From the NCBI RefSeq assembly GCF_000010085.1, contig NC_007712.1:1240001-1304000 (forward strand): DNA of 64,000 nt. The letters are read 5' to 3'. Shown piece after piece: positions 58,047-64,000 of the stretch. Within the stretch, counting starts at the first letter, position 1. Each line of letters begins with the position of its first letter. The notes beneath the pieces are model-generated. The model saw nothing but the letters and a program-made list of their open reading frames with translations, was not told the DNA's origin and searched no databases. The translations under genes were made by a program, and so were the position numbers. Source of the stretch: Sodalis glossinidius str. 'morsitans' (GTDB lineage Bacteria > Pseudomonadota > Gammaproteobacteria > Enterobacterales > Enterobacteriaceae).

Positions 58047-58119
58047 CCGCAATCTCATACAATATTTTGCTGTTAGCACCGGGCACAATCAGAGATGATC
58101 CTAACAAAAAACAGGAAAC

Positions 58120-59082
58120 ATGATGATAACAGGGATATTTTTCGCGCTCGGCGCGGGCTTATTATGGGGAATGATTTTCGTAGGACCCCTGCTGGTGCCG
58201 GATTACCCCGGCGTTCTGCAGTCGGCGGGGCGCTATGTTTCTTTCGGGCTCATTGCCTTGCCTATGGCCTGGTATGACCGGCACCGCTTAAAGCGGCTGC
58301 AACGACAGGACTGGTTGGAGGCGGTAAAACTATCGCTGGTCGGCAATCTGATTTATTACACCTGTCTGAGCAGCTCCATACAGCGCACAGGGGCGCCGAT
58401 TTCCACCATGATCATCGGCACGCTGCCGGTGTTGCTGGCGGTAAGCGCCAATGTCGCCTATGGACGGGACGAGGGTAAATTGCCCTGGGGGCGTTTGTCG
58501 CCGGCCTTGTTGTTAATTGCCACCGGTCTGGTGTGCGTGAATGCGGCTGAATTGAGACAAAACGTGCAACCTTTTGATTTGTGGCGTTATTTGAGCGGCA
58601 TTGCTCTGGCGCTCATCGCCGTGGTGTGCTGGACCTGGTATCCCCTGCGTAACGCGCGCTGGCTGCGTCGCCATGCGTGCCATAAACCCACTACCTGGGC
58701 TACGGCGCAGGGGCTTGCCACTCTGCCGCTGGCGGCGGTGGCCTATGGGGTAATTTGCTTGGCAATGGGGTTCACCCATCAGGCGTTCCCCTTGCCATTC
58801 GGTCCGCGGCCAATGGTGTTCGTGCCGCTGATGATCGCCATCGGACTGCTGTGTTCCTGGCTGGGTGCCTTTTGCTGGAACGAGGCAAGCCAGCGCTTGC
58901 CCACGGTACTGGTGGGGCCGCTTATCGTTTTTGAAACCTTGGCCGGCCTGACCTATACCTTTTTGCTGCGTCAGGCGTGGCCGCCGCTGTTGTCCCTTAC
59001 CGGCATCGCGTGTCTGATTATCGGCGTCGCCTATGCGGTCAGTATCAAACCAGAGCAGGTGGAAAAAATCGTTTCACTCTAA
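58120..59082 (+). CDS. EamA/DMT-family exporter
   Basis: 320-aa inner-membrane transporter with about ten TM helices. First EamA repeat: GIFFALGAGLLWGMIFVGPL and LSSSIQRTGAPISTMIIGTL; second: YLSGIALALIAVVCWTWYPL, LLCSWLGAFCWNEASQRLPT and VLVGPLIVFETLAGLTYTFL. Drug/metabolite transporters of this type export amino acids or related compounds. AGGA stands 5 nt before the ATG. Intact, although its probable regulator is broken. Confidence 0.88.
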   Translation: MMITGIFFALGAGLLWGMIFVGPLLVPDYPGVLQSAGRYVSFGLIALPMAWYDRHRLKRLQRQDWLEAVKLSLVGNLIYYTCLSSSIQRTGAPISTMIIGTLPVLLAVSANVAYGRDEGKLPWGRLSPALLLIATGLVCVNAAELRQNVQPFDLWRYLSGIALALIAVVCWTWYPLRNARWLRRHACHKPTTWATAQGLATLPLAAVAYGVICLAMGFTHQAFPLPFGPRPMVFVPLMIAIGLLCSWLGAFCWNEASQRLPTVLVGPLIVFETLAGLTYTFLLRQAWPPLLSLTGIACLIIGVAYAVSIKPEQVEKIVSL

Positions 59083-59114
59083 GCGTCAGGTGGCCGCGGT
59101 GGCGACGGCCGCAC

Positions 59115-59366
59115 TCAGGCGCCCTTGGCTTTCTCTTTTCTCGGCCGTAGGGCGCCAGTGTGATCATAATAGCGGCTCGGCCAAATCTCGGCCGCCGGGA
59201 CGCCGATCACTTCAGCTATCACTCTTTCCCCCTTAGGCCATGGACGATGCAGTGTGTTAGACAGCGTCGTGGAGCTTAAGCCAAAGGCGCGGGACAGGGC
59301 GCCCAGGGAAGTACCGCGTTTACGTAATGCAGCTATGATATCAGCCTTGTGCCAGTCTTCCTTCAT
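59115..59366 (-). CDS. Nlp/Ner-family DNA-binding protein (SfsB-like)
   Basis: 83 aa. DWHKADIIAALRKRGTSLGA, LSRAFGLSSTTLSNTLHRPW, PKGERVIAEVIGVPAAEIWP then SRYYDH is the pattern of E. coli SfsB and phage Mu Ner. ATG 59366 is chosen because AGGAG lies about 9 nt before it; a GTG at 59372 is possible. It faces an XRE repressor across 91 bp with shared operators. Intact. Confidence 0.88.
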   Translation of the reverse strand: MKEDWHKADIIAALRKRGTSLGALSRAFGLSSTTLSNTLHRPWPKGERVIAEVIGVPAAEIWPSRYYDHTGALRPRKEKAKGA

Positions 59367-59406
59367 GCACACATCTCCTGTGGGTTTTGAATCTCCTGCT
59401 ACAATA

Positions 59407-59455
59407 CTACGTTATTCGTAGTTATAATGACAAGCCGAAACTACGATTATCGTAG
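59407..59455. promoter_or_regulatory. Paired operators and promoter between Nlp-like and XRE genes
   Basis: Two copies of a 15-bp palindrome: CTACGTTATTCGTAG (59407-59421) and CTACGATTATCGTAG (59441-59455), both CTACG-N5-CGTAG, 34 bp apart centre to centre. Between them lies a perfect -10 TATAAT (59423-59428) pointing at the XRE gene. A protein on either site would block this promoter or the XRE start region, so auto-repression is likely. Confidence 0.75.
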
Positions 59456-59457
59456 CT

Positions 59458-59784
59458 ATGATCACACGACCTTCTTATCTTGATGTCTTTTGCCGCCGGT
59501 TAAAACAGGCACGGCAGGCCAAGGGCCTTTCGCAAAAGCAATTGGGTATTGCGGCGGGTATCGATGAGTTCGTTGCCAGTACGCGTATCAATCGTTATGA
59601 GAAAGGCGTCCATGAGGCCAATATTCAAATTGCCCAGCATTTGGCAACGGTGCTTGAGGTGCCGCTCGCTTATCTGTATACCGAAGATGATGAGTTAGCG
59701 GAGTTGATGCTTATTTTTCTGGCGCTGGCGAAGCCGCGGCGTGGGGAAGTGATGCAATGTGCGCGCCGTCTGCGGGCAAAATGA
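59458..59784 (+). CDS. XRE-family helix-turn-helix repressor
   Basis: 108 aa. HTH: RLKQARQAKGLSQKQLGIAA, RINRYEKGVHEANIQIAQHL, then ATVLEVPLAYLYTEDDELA. The start lies two bases after the second operator and carries no clear Shine-Dalgarno. Divergent to the Nlp/Ner-like gene, like the repressor/Ner pair of Mu. Intact. Confidence 0.85.
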   Translation: MITRPSYLDVFCRRLKQARQAKGLSQKQLGIAAGIDEFVASTRINRYEKGVHEANIQIAQHLATVLEVPLAYLYTEDDELAELMLIFLALAKPRRGEVMQCARRLRAK

Positions 59785-59837
59785 GGCAATGGCGACAACG
59801 TGCGGGTAGGCGCCGGGCCATTAAAATAATCGAAACA

Positions 59838-59867
59838 TAAAAAAAGCTGCCGTGGCAGCTTTTTTTA
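59838..59867. terminator. Bidirectional terminator
   Basis: AAAAAAAGCTGCC - GT - GGCAGCTTTTTTT. It ends the XRE transcript on the plus strand and the azuC transcript on the minus strand. Confidence 0.88.
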
Positions 59868-59885
59868 TTTGTCGCAAGGACGGAA

Positions 59886-59969
59886 TTACATTATGGCGCC
59901 GGGCGGTACATCTTTGACGGTGTTCAGATAGGACGCCAGAATTTTTTTGATAAAGTTACGAAATTTCAT
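59886..59969 (-). CDS. azuC: Small amphipathic protein AzuC (27 aa)
   Basis: MKFRNFIKKILASYLNTVKD, then VPPGAIM. I recall E. coli AzuC as a 28-aa protein starting MKLRKILKSMFNNY with the motif KTFKDVPPG near its end; the two match in size, basic amphipathic N-terminus and the KDVPPG motif. AzuC is a membrane-associated protein encoded by a dual-function RNA (AzuCR) that also base-pairs with mRNAs; it modulates carbon metabolism. GAGGA precedes the ATG, a CRP-type promoter lies upstream and an intrinsic terminator follows, so the gene is a free-standing short transcript of about 180 nt, the right form for such an RNA. Confidence 0.72.
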   Translation of the reverse strand: MKFRNFIKKILASYLNTVKDVPPGAIM

Positions 59970-60021
59970 CTTGTTCCTCGACCAGTTCGGTGTGTTGCCA
60001 ATGTTTAATTCTGATGCGCCT

Positions 60022-60071
60022 ATAATATGATATTCGTCACATTAATGCAATTTTTTGTGATTCAAGTCACA
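60022..60071 (-). promoter_or_regulatory. azuC promoter with CRP sites
   Basis: On the minus strand TTGCAT (60050-60045), 17 bp, TATTAT (60027-60022). A perfect CRP half-site pair TGTGA-TTCAAG-TCACA lies at 60056-60071, just upstream of the -35. A second, one-mismatch copy (TATGA-TATTCG-TCACA, 60026-60041) covers the spacer and would repress. E. coli azuC is, as I recall, repressed by CRP. Confidence 0.65.
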
Positions 60072-60307
60072 TAAAAATTACCCGCCGTTCCCATTACGTC
60101 TTCGTTTCGACCTCCTTGGCGCCAACCCGCAACGTCGTGAAAACCTGCGCGCGGTCATACACGGCACCCCTGAATCGTTGCGCTGAGGTTTGCTCTGCGG
60201 CTCCTACATTAAACGCTGTTCCCCTGCCAAGCGGGGAAGGAGGCAAGACAACTCAGGATGATGCAGACATGCCGTCAAACGGCAGGGAAGTAATGGGGAT
60301 TGCATGT

Positions 60308-60571
60308 ATGCTCAAAAGCGTTGGTCATGGCCGCTATTCGCTCAGTAAATGGACCCAGGCCATCGCCTTTTTAACCTGTACCGGCGTGATTTGCTGGTAT
60401 CCCTACCATTTGTGCCTAAGCGAATGGATGTTCGGCCTGTATTTCGGTGTGGCGGTCGGGGCTAACGTTCTCAACAAAAAAATCTCCATGGATAAGGCGT
60501 TGGGCTATAAACGCGCCGATACTGCTGCCGTGGTCACCGAGACCTGCCAGCCGGCGGGAGAAAATCAATGA
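60308..60571 (+). CDS. Mu-like phage membrane protein (DUF2644)
   Basis: About 87 aa: MLKSVGHGRYSLSKWTQAIA, two hydrophobic segments (FLTCTGVICWYPYHLC and FGLYFGVAVGANVLNKK). Matches the small DUF2644 proteins of Mu-like prophages (Haemophilus type), found in the lysis region. Start uncertain: ATG 60293 (with AGGGAAG before it) is equally possible. Overlaps the next gene by ATGA. Intact. Confidence 0.6.
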   Translation: MLKSVGHGRYSLSKWTQAIAFLTCTGVICWYPYHLCLSEWMFGLYFGVAVGANVLNKKISMDKALGYKRADTAAVVTETCQPAGENQ

Positions 60572-60867
60572 TGGCGATGTTCTCACACCCTGGCATCTTC
60601 GCCACGCTGCTGGGGGGAATGATGGGGTTACTGATGGCGGTTTTCGGTTGTGGCAGGGCGCGCGGGCGCGACGCGGCGCAAAAGCGGGCCAACGTGCAGC
60701 GCGAGGTGGCTAGGCGGGAAGCGGTGGCGCATATCGTTCAACGGCAGAGTGAGGTTGCCAGAACGTCAGGGGACATCAAGGATGAAATTACTCGTTTGTC
60801 TGCTGGTGATGTTGATAAGCGGCTGCGGGAAAAGTGGCGCTATCCCGACGCTGCCGGCGATCGTTGA
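60568..60867 (+). CDS. Mu-like phage protein (DUF2681, spanin-like)
   Basis: 99 aa: one N-terminal TM segment (FATLLGGMMGLLMAVFGCG) then a basic coiled-coil (RDAAQKRANVQREVARREAV). This is the DUF2681 layout, probably an inner-membrane spanin of Mu-like phages. A lipoprotein frame is nested at its 3' end, as with Rz/Rz1. Intact. Confidence 0.6.
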   Translation: MMAMFSHPGIFATLLGGMMGLLMAVFGCGRARGRDAAQKRANVQREVARREAVAHIVQRQSEVARTSGDIKDEITRLSAGDVDKRLREKWRYPDAAGDR

Positions 60868-61099
60868 TACCGGCTGCAGTTAGGTGACGCCGCTGTATCT
60901 TACCGACAGGGATATCGACCTGTTGGACGCTCGCACCAAGAGAGCTCTGCTGATGCATAATGAAAGCGTCATGAGAAACTGTTGGTTCTCGGGGGATGGA
61001 CATAGGCCCACTCCGCCAAAGGCGCAGGGGCGCGAATCGCGCTATCGCATCCCCGGCTATGACAGCCTGGTTGATGCCGGTCAAGGAGCTGCCTATTGA
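60782..61099 (+). pseudogene. Mu-like phage lipoprotein (outer spanin type), amber-interrupted
   Basis: MKLLVCLLVMLISGCGKSGA is a lipoprotein signal with lipobox LISGC. The frame is stopped by TAG at 60881-60883 (IVDTGCS|VTPLYLTDRDIDLLD), where homologues have Trp. It is then open through RALLMHNESVMRNCW to 61099. It overlaps the DUF2681 gene, as Rz1 overlaps Rz. Confidence 0.65.
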
Positions 61100-61182
61100 C
61101 CCCGCAGACGGGTGGGCGATTACACGTGGGGAAGGGCAATGCCGGCGTCTTGACCGCCGGTCCGTTCTAACGGGGCATGCCG

Positions 61183-63097
61183 TTAATTTAGTCCATAATA
61201 ATGACGCTCGAAGTTGTTGATGGCTGATAGTGTTCCCTGCTGCATGGCGTCAAAGCCGTCCGGATAGACCATTTGATAGCTGGCCGACTGAAGCATCGGC
61301 TGGCCACTGATATGCAGCCATAAACGCCGTAGAGGGTTATGGATCACCTGATAGCGCGGCATTACATCGCTGCCCATCCAGCCCTCGGCAAATATCGCCT
61401 TTATGGTGTACAGCACGTTATCGTAGGCTGCCACCGGCCGGCACAGTACATTGGCCACCTCCCGTGCCGTACCGCTGCGCGAGCCATAGCAGGCAAGGAG
61501 CAATAACGGCTCATTGGGTGAAAATACCTGCTGCTCGATTTCCATGGCAACATTCAGCAGTGGCTGTATGTACTCGCGCGCGATCGTCGCGGCGGAAACC
61601 AGTTGACCGCCGGGATCCTGCAATAGCGCGCCTGTCGGCGCGCCATGGGTCTGGAATGCCAGGATGCGCCGGTTGGCGTAGTTGGTGTATAATCCCATCT
61701 CCGAGGCGTTGAGGTGGTAAATGGGCCGCGGCGCAAAGCCCGCGCTTTCTACTGTCAACGCCTCTTTGGCCGCGGCCGCTTCGCCGATACCGCTGGCCGC
61801 CAGCGCAATGCCTAATGAACACAATGACAATACGCTGGCCGCGTGCGGATGCTGGCGATCCAGCATGCCGGCGGCAATTGCGAGCAGACCGCTGGTCAAT
61901 TCGGCGGCGGACAAGGTCAGCGCGGCAGCGAAACCTACTGGCCCGGCGGCCATAAACACTGCCTGGGCCAGCAACGTGGCGCCAGCGCCATAGGCATAAT
62001 TCGCCCAAGCGTTCCAGCTTAAGCGGCCATCGGGATCGTAACGGTTGATCGGGTCGCCGCGGCCGTAAAGATAGCAGTTAATGCCTGAAATTCCGCCCTG
62101 TCGCAGCGTATCCAGAGTAGTAAAGCCCTGGAGGTCGGGACGATAAAGCCGATAGCCGTTACCGAAAAAGTAGCCGCCGCTCGGTGCATCAAAGATCTCG
62201 CCCTGCCACAGGGCAGATAACCCGGCAAGAGGTTTGTACCGGCATCATCAGCCGGTGCCGTCGGCGCCTGTTCCCCCCAGGCGAGATAGTGGAGAGGAGG
62301 CTGGTTGTCGTATTGCAGAAGACTGCCGAGCGGGTTTTTACCGCCGCCAGACCGGCGGCGTGAACATAGCTGACCCGGTCAATGTCCCCCGCCGGTCTGG
62401 CGGGGCTGGGGAATAGCATATGCGCCAATCGGTGGTCATGATAAAAACGCAGGGAGGTCGGTCCTTGTCCGCTCTGTCACTGCAGCCGATGACCGTCGAA
62501 TATCAGCCGGCCTGCGGAATCATAGACCAGCTCAAGACGCCTGGCATCGGCGCCGCCGTACTGGATATGCGTGCGGCGAGTCAGGTGGTCAGGATTGTCG
62601 TATTCATAGCGGACGGTTTGTTCGGCGGGACAACAACCGCTTCGTGTCGGTTGCGCATAGTGTACGATGGCCGCGGTGAGATTATTGAGCGCATCCCAGG
62701 TAAATGTTTCGGCGATCACTTGCTCGCTTTGGCTTTGCACCGTTGCCGGCAAGGGCAGCTCGCCGTCGTAGCGGCAGGCGGTCAGGCAGCCGCGTGCGTC
62801 GCCAATTTGATGTACGGCGGGGACGGTGGAAGAAAGGCCCATTCCCCGTCTTGTCGGGTAAGCCCGAAGTGCTCGCCGTCGGCGGTTTGCAACTGCCGGG
62901 ACTCGGGGTTAAACCAGGACAGGGTATCGTGAAAACCTTGACCGTACAGACTACGCTGTGTCTAGAAAGGGGAATAATTGAGCATCAGGCTGAGCACCGG
63001 TCCCCGATGGTCATTACCGACAAGGTGCAGAAGCGGTAAGGTGAAAGCGCAACAGCCCGGTGCGCGGATCAATGCGCGGTGAGGTAAAGGTATTCAT
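61183..63097 (-). pseudogene. RHS/TccC-like protein with a possible caspase-fold C-terminal domain, decayed
   Basis: Starts MNTFTSPRIDPRTGLLRFHL (63097), an RHS/Tc-toxin N-terminus. RHS (YD) repeats follow: ETFTWDALNNLTAAIVHYAQ, VRYEYDNPDHLTRRTHIQYG, LVYDSAGRLIFDG. The core end YRLYRPDLQGFTTLDTLRQG and CYLYGRGDPINRYDPDGR leads into a variable C-terminal domain of about 260 residues (61974 to 61183), still open. This domain begins with Ala-rich hydrophobic segments (AGPVGFAAALTLSAAELTSG) and holds FQTHG (His at 61645-61647) and LLLLACYGSRSG (Cys at 61489-61491). The RHS part has at least four frameshifts or stops. Confidence 0.75.
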
Positions 63098-63187
63098 ACG
63101 TCCTCTGTCTGAGGTCAAAAAGCGCCGGGAAACGGGGGAATGTAGGCGATCTCTGCGTCCGGTAACGGACGACCGCCGGCGAAATGG

Positions 63188-64000
63188 CTATCGGGATGAA
63201 GCAACATGTAGCCAACGCCAGGCACGGACCGATGACCGATAAAAAAACAATAGGTCTGCGCTGCCTTTCACCGCCGAGAATGCGCACCCGCAGCCCGTCA
63301 TCATCGGGACAGCGCCGGCGGCATAGCTGGCGAGCAGTAACAGCGGATGATCGATGCTGTGCATTTGTCCCACCGCCGCCTGACCCTGTAGAAGGGATGG
63401 ACCGGCGAACTGCGCGGGGAAGGGACCTGCCGCTAACATAGCGCCGTGATGGTCTGGTTGCACCCTCGTCTGCGAAAAAATGCACGCACCCGCGACCAGG
63501 TCATCTTGCAAGCGATAGTCGCTGAAATTATTGACCTCATTATTTCCATACTTCAGCGCAGCGGGAGACTGGCGCTGAAAAGCGTCCAGCGCCAGCGTTT
63601 TTGATGACCACAGCAGAGCGCAACTGGTTAAAGGATCGCTGTGTTCCAACGCTCCCGACGCAATAGCGCAGGCTGCCCAACTGAAGTCCATTGCGGTGAG
63701 GAGTATATGCAGCGGGGGCGTGGCGCTCAACAGGCTGTCAAAGCCGGGTTGCGTCAGCGGTGATGCCACTTTTCTTGAGGACGGCGGCAACCGTCCCGCA
63801 ATCGGGGTGTGCGGGCCGTGTTCATTTGATATGCCGCGGCCTCTCCCCACGGATGATAATCCATGTGGGCATTACCGCCGGCCAGTATCGTACTGCCTTG
63901 CTAATTGGCGGCCAGCAACAAGACACAGGGCCAACCCGGTTGGCGCTCGGAGCGCGAGATAAGCGCATGGTGAGCGCCATAATGAAATAGCGTCGAGCGC
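63188..64000 (-). pseudogene. Second RHS/TccC-like gene, C-terminal part (continues past window)
   Basis: Reading leftwards from the window edge: LISRSERQPGWPCVLLLAAN then a stop, STILAGGNAHMDYHPWGEAA (an RHS core ending with the usual 'dYhPwGe' phrase), then a region related to the C-terminal domain of the neighbouring RHS gene: AIASGALEHSDPLTSCALLW, DHHGAMLAAGPFPAQFAG and HPLLLLASYAAG. The position of the catalytic-like Cys is Ser here. Frame 63850-63188 is open but shifted against the core. Upstream RHS repeats lie beyond 64000. Confidence 0.6.

Overview
The window looks like a chromosome segment of a Sodalis-type insect symbiont (Enterobacterales, Bruguierivoracaceae). The basis is enterobacterial gene content, a very large share of genes broken by single frameshifts or nonsense codons, several insertion sequences, decayed prophages and RHS/Tc-like toxin genes. 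S. glossinidius or a close relative is my best guess; this is inference, not a species identification.

Positions 1-32,531 are most of one temperate prophage in late-gene order. Early and replication genes come first: CII-like activator, O-like initiator, DnaB helicase, NinB, Dam methylase, YbcO-like protein, RusA and antiterminator Q. A classical late-control region follows (strong promoter, then terminator) that also holds two minus-strand genes. Next come lysis genes (holin, endolysin, Rz/Rz1), packaging and head genes, and a contractile-tail module: sheath, tube, frameshifted chaperone pair, tape measure, baseplate, spike, fibre and fibre chaperone. An ISAs1 element with a perfect 10-bp target duplication splits a small gene near the start. 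Many genes are broken: O, dnaB, ybcO-like, Q, endolysin, small terminase, portal, minor head protein, baseplate J, gpI-like, fibre. Others read through intact (large terminase, capsid, sheath, tape measure), so the prophage is probably defective. Its right end carries AT-rich cargo on the minus strand (O-antigen-type acyltransferase, DUF1796 protein, Rpn-type nuclease) and stops near a tRNA-Arg(UCU)-like remnant.

Positions 32.5-44.6 kb are a graveyard: a LuxR-type regulator, a 173-bp IS903-derived MITE inside a small gene, a second GH24 lysozyme, an IS256 transposase, a plasmid-type ResD recombinase, an IS903-group copy, a secreted glycosidase-like protein, and a divergent ampR-ampC pair. All are broken except one small 83-aa gene and one near-full IS903-group transposase frame.

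Positions 44.9-48.6 kb hold an intact scsABCD operon (periplasmic thiol redox, copper tolerance). It stands out among the wreckage. Decayed LacI-type regulator, sugar-phosphate isomerase and GNAT genes follow. Two IS903-group copies in inverted orientation then flank a decayed acyltransferase.

Positions 56.3-61.1 kb hold a lipoprotein, a broken AraC regulator, an intact EamA exporter, a divergent Nlp/Ner-like and XRE regulator pair with two matching operators, a probable azuC small-protein gene with a CRP-type promoter, and a Mu-like phage lysis remnant. Positions 61.2-64.0 kb hold two tandem, decayed RHS/TccC-like genes on the minus strand. Their C-terminal regions resemble each other; one carries a His-Gly...Ala-Cys pattern typical of caspase-fold (clan CD) peptidases. 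I found no CRISPR array and no rRNA.
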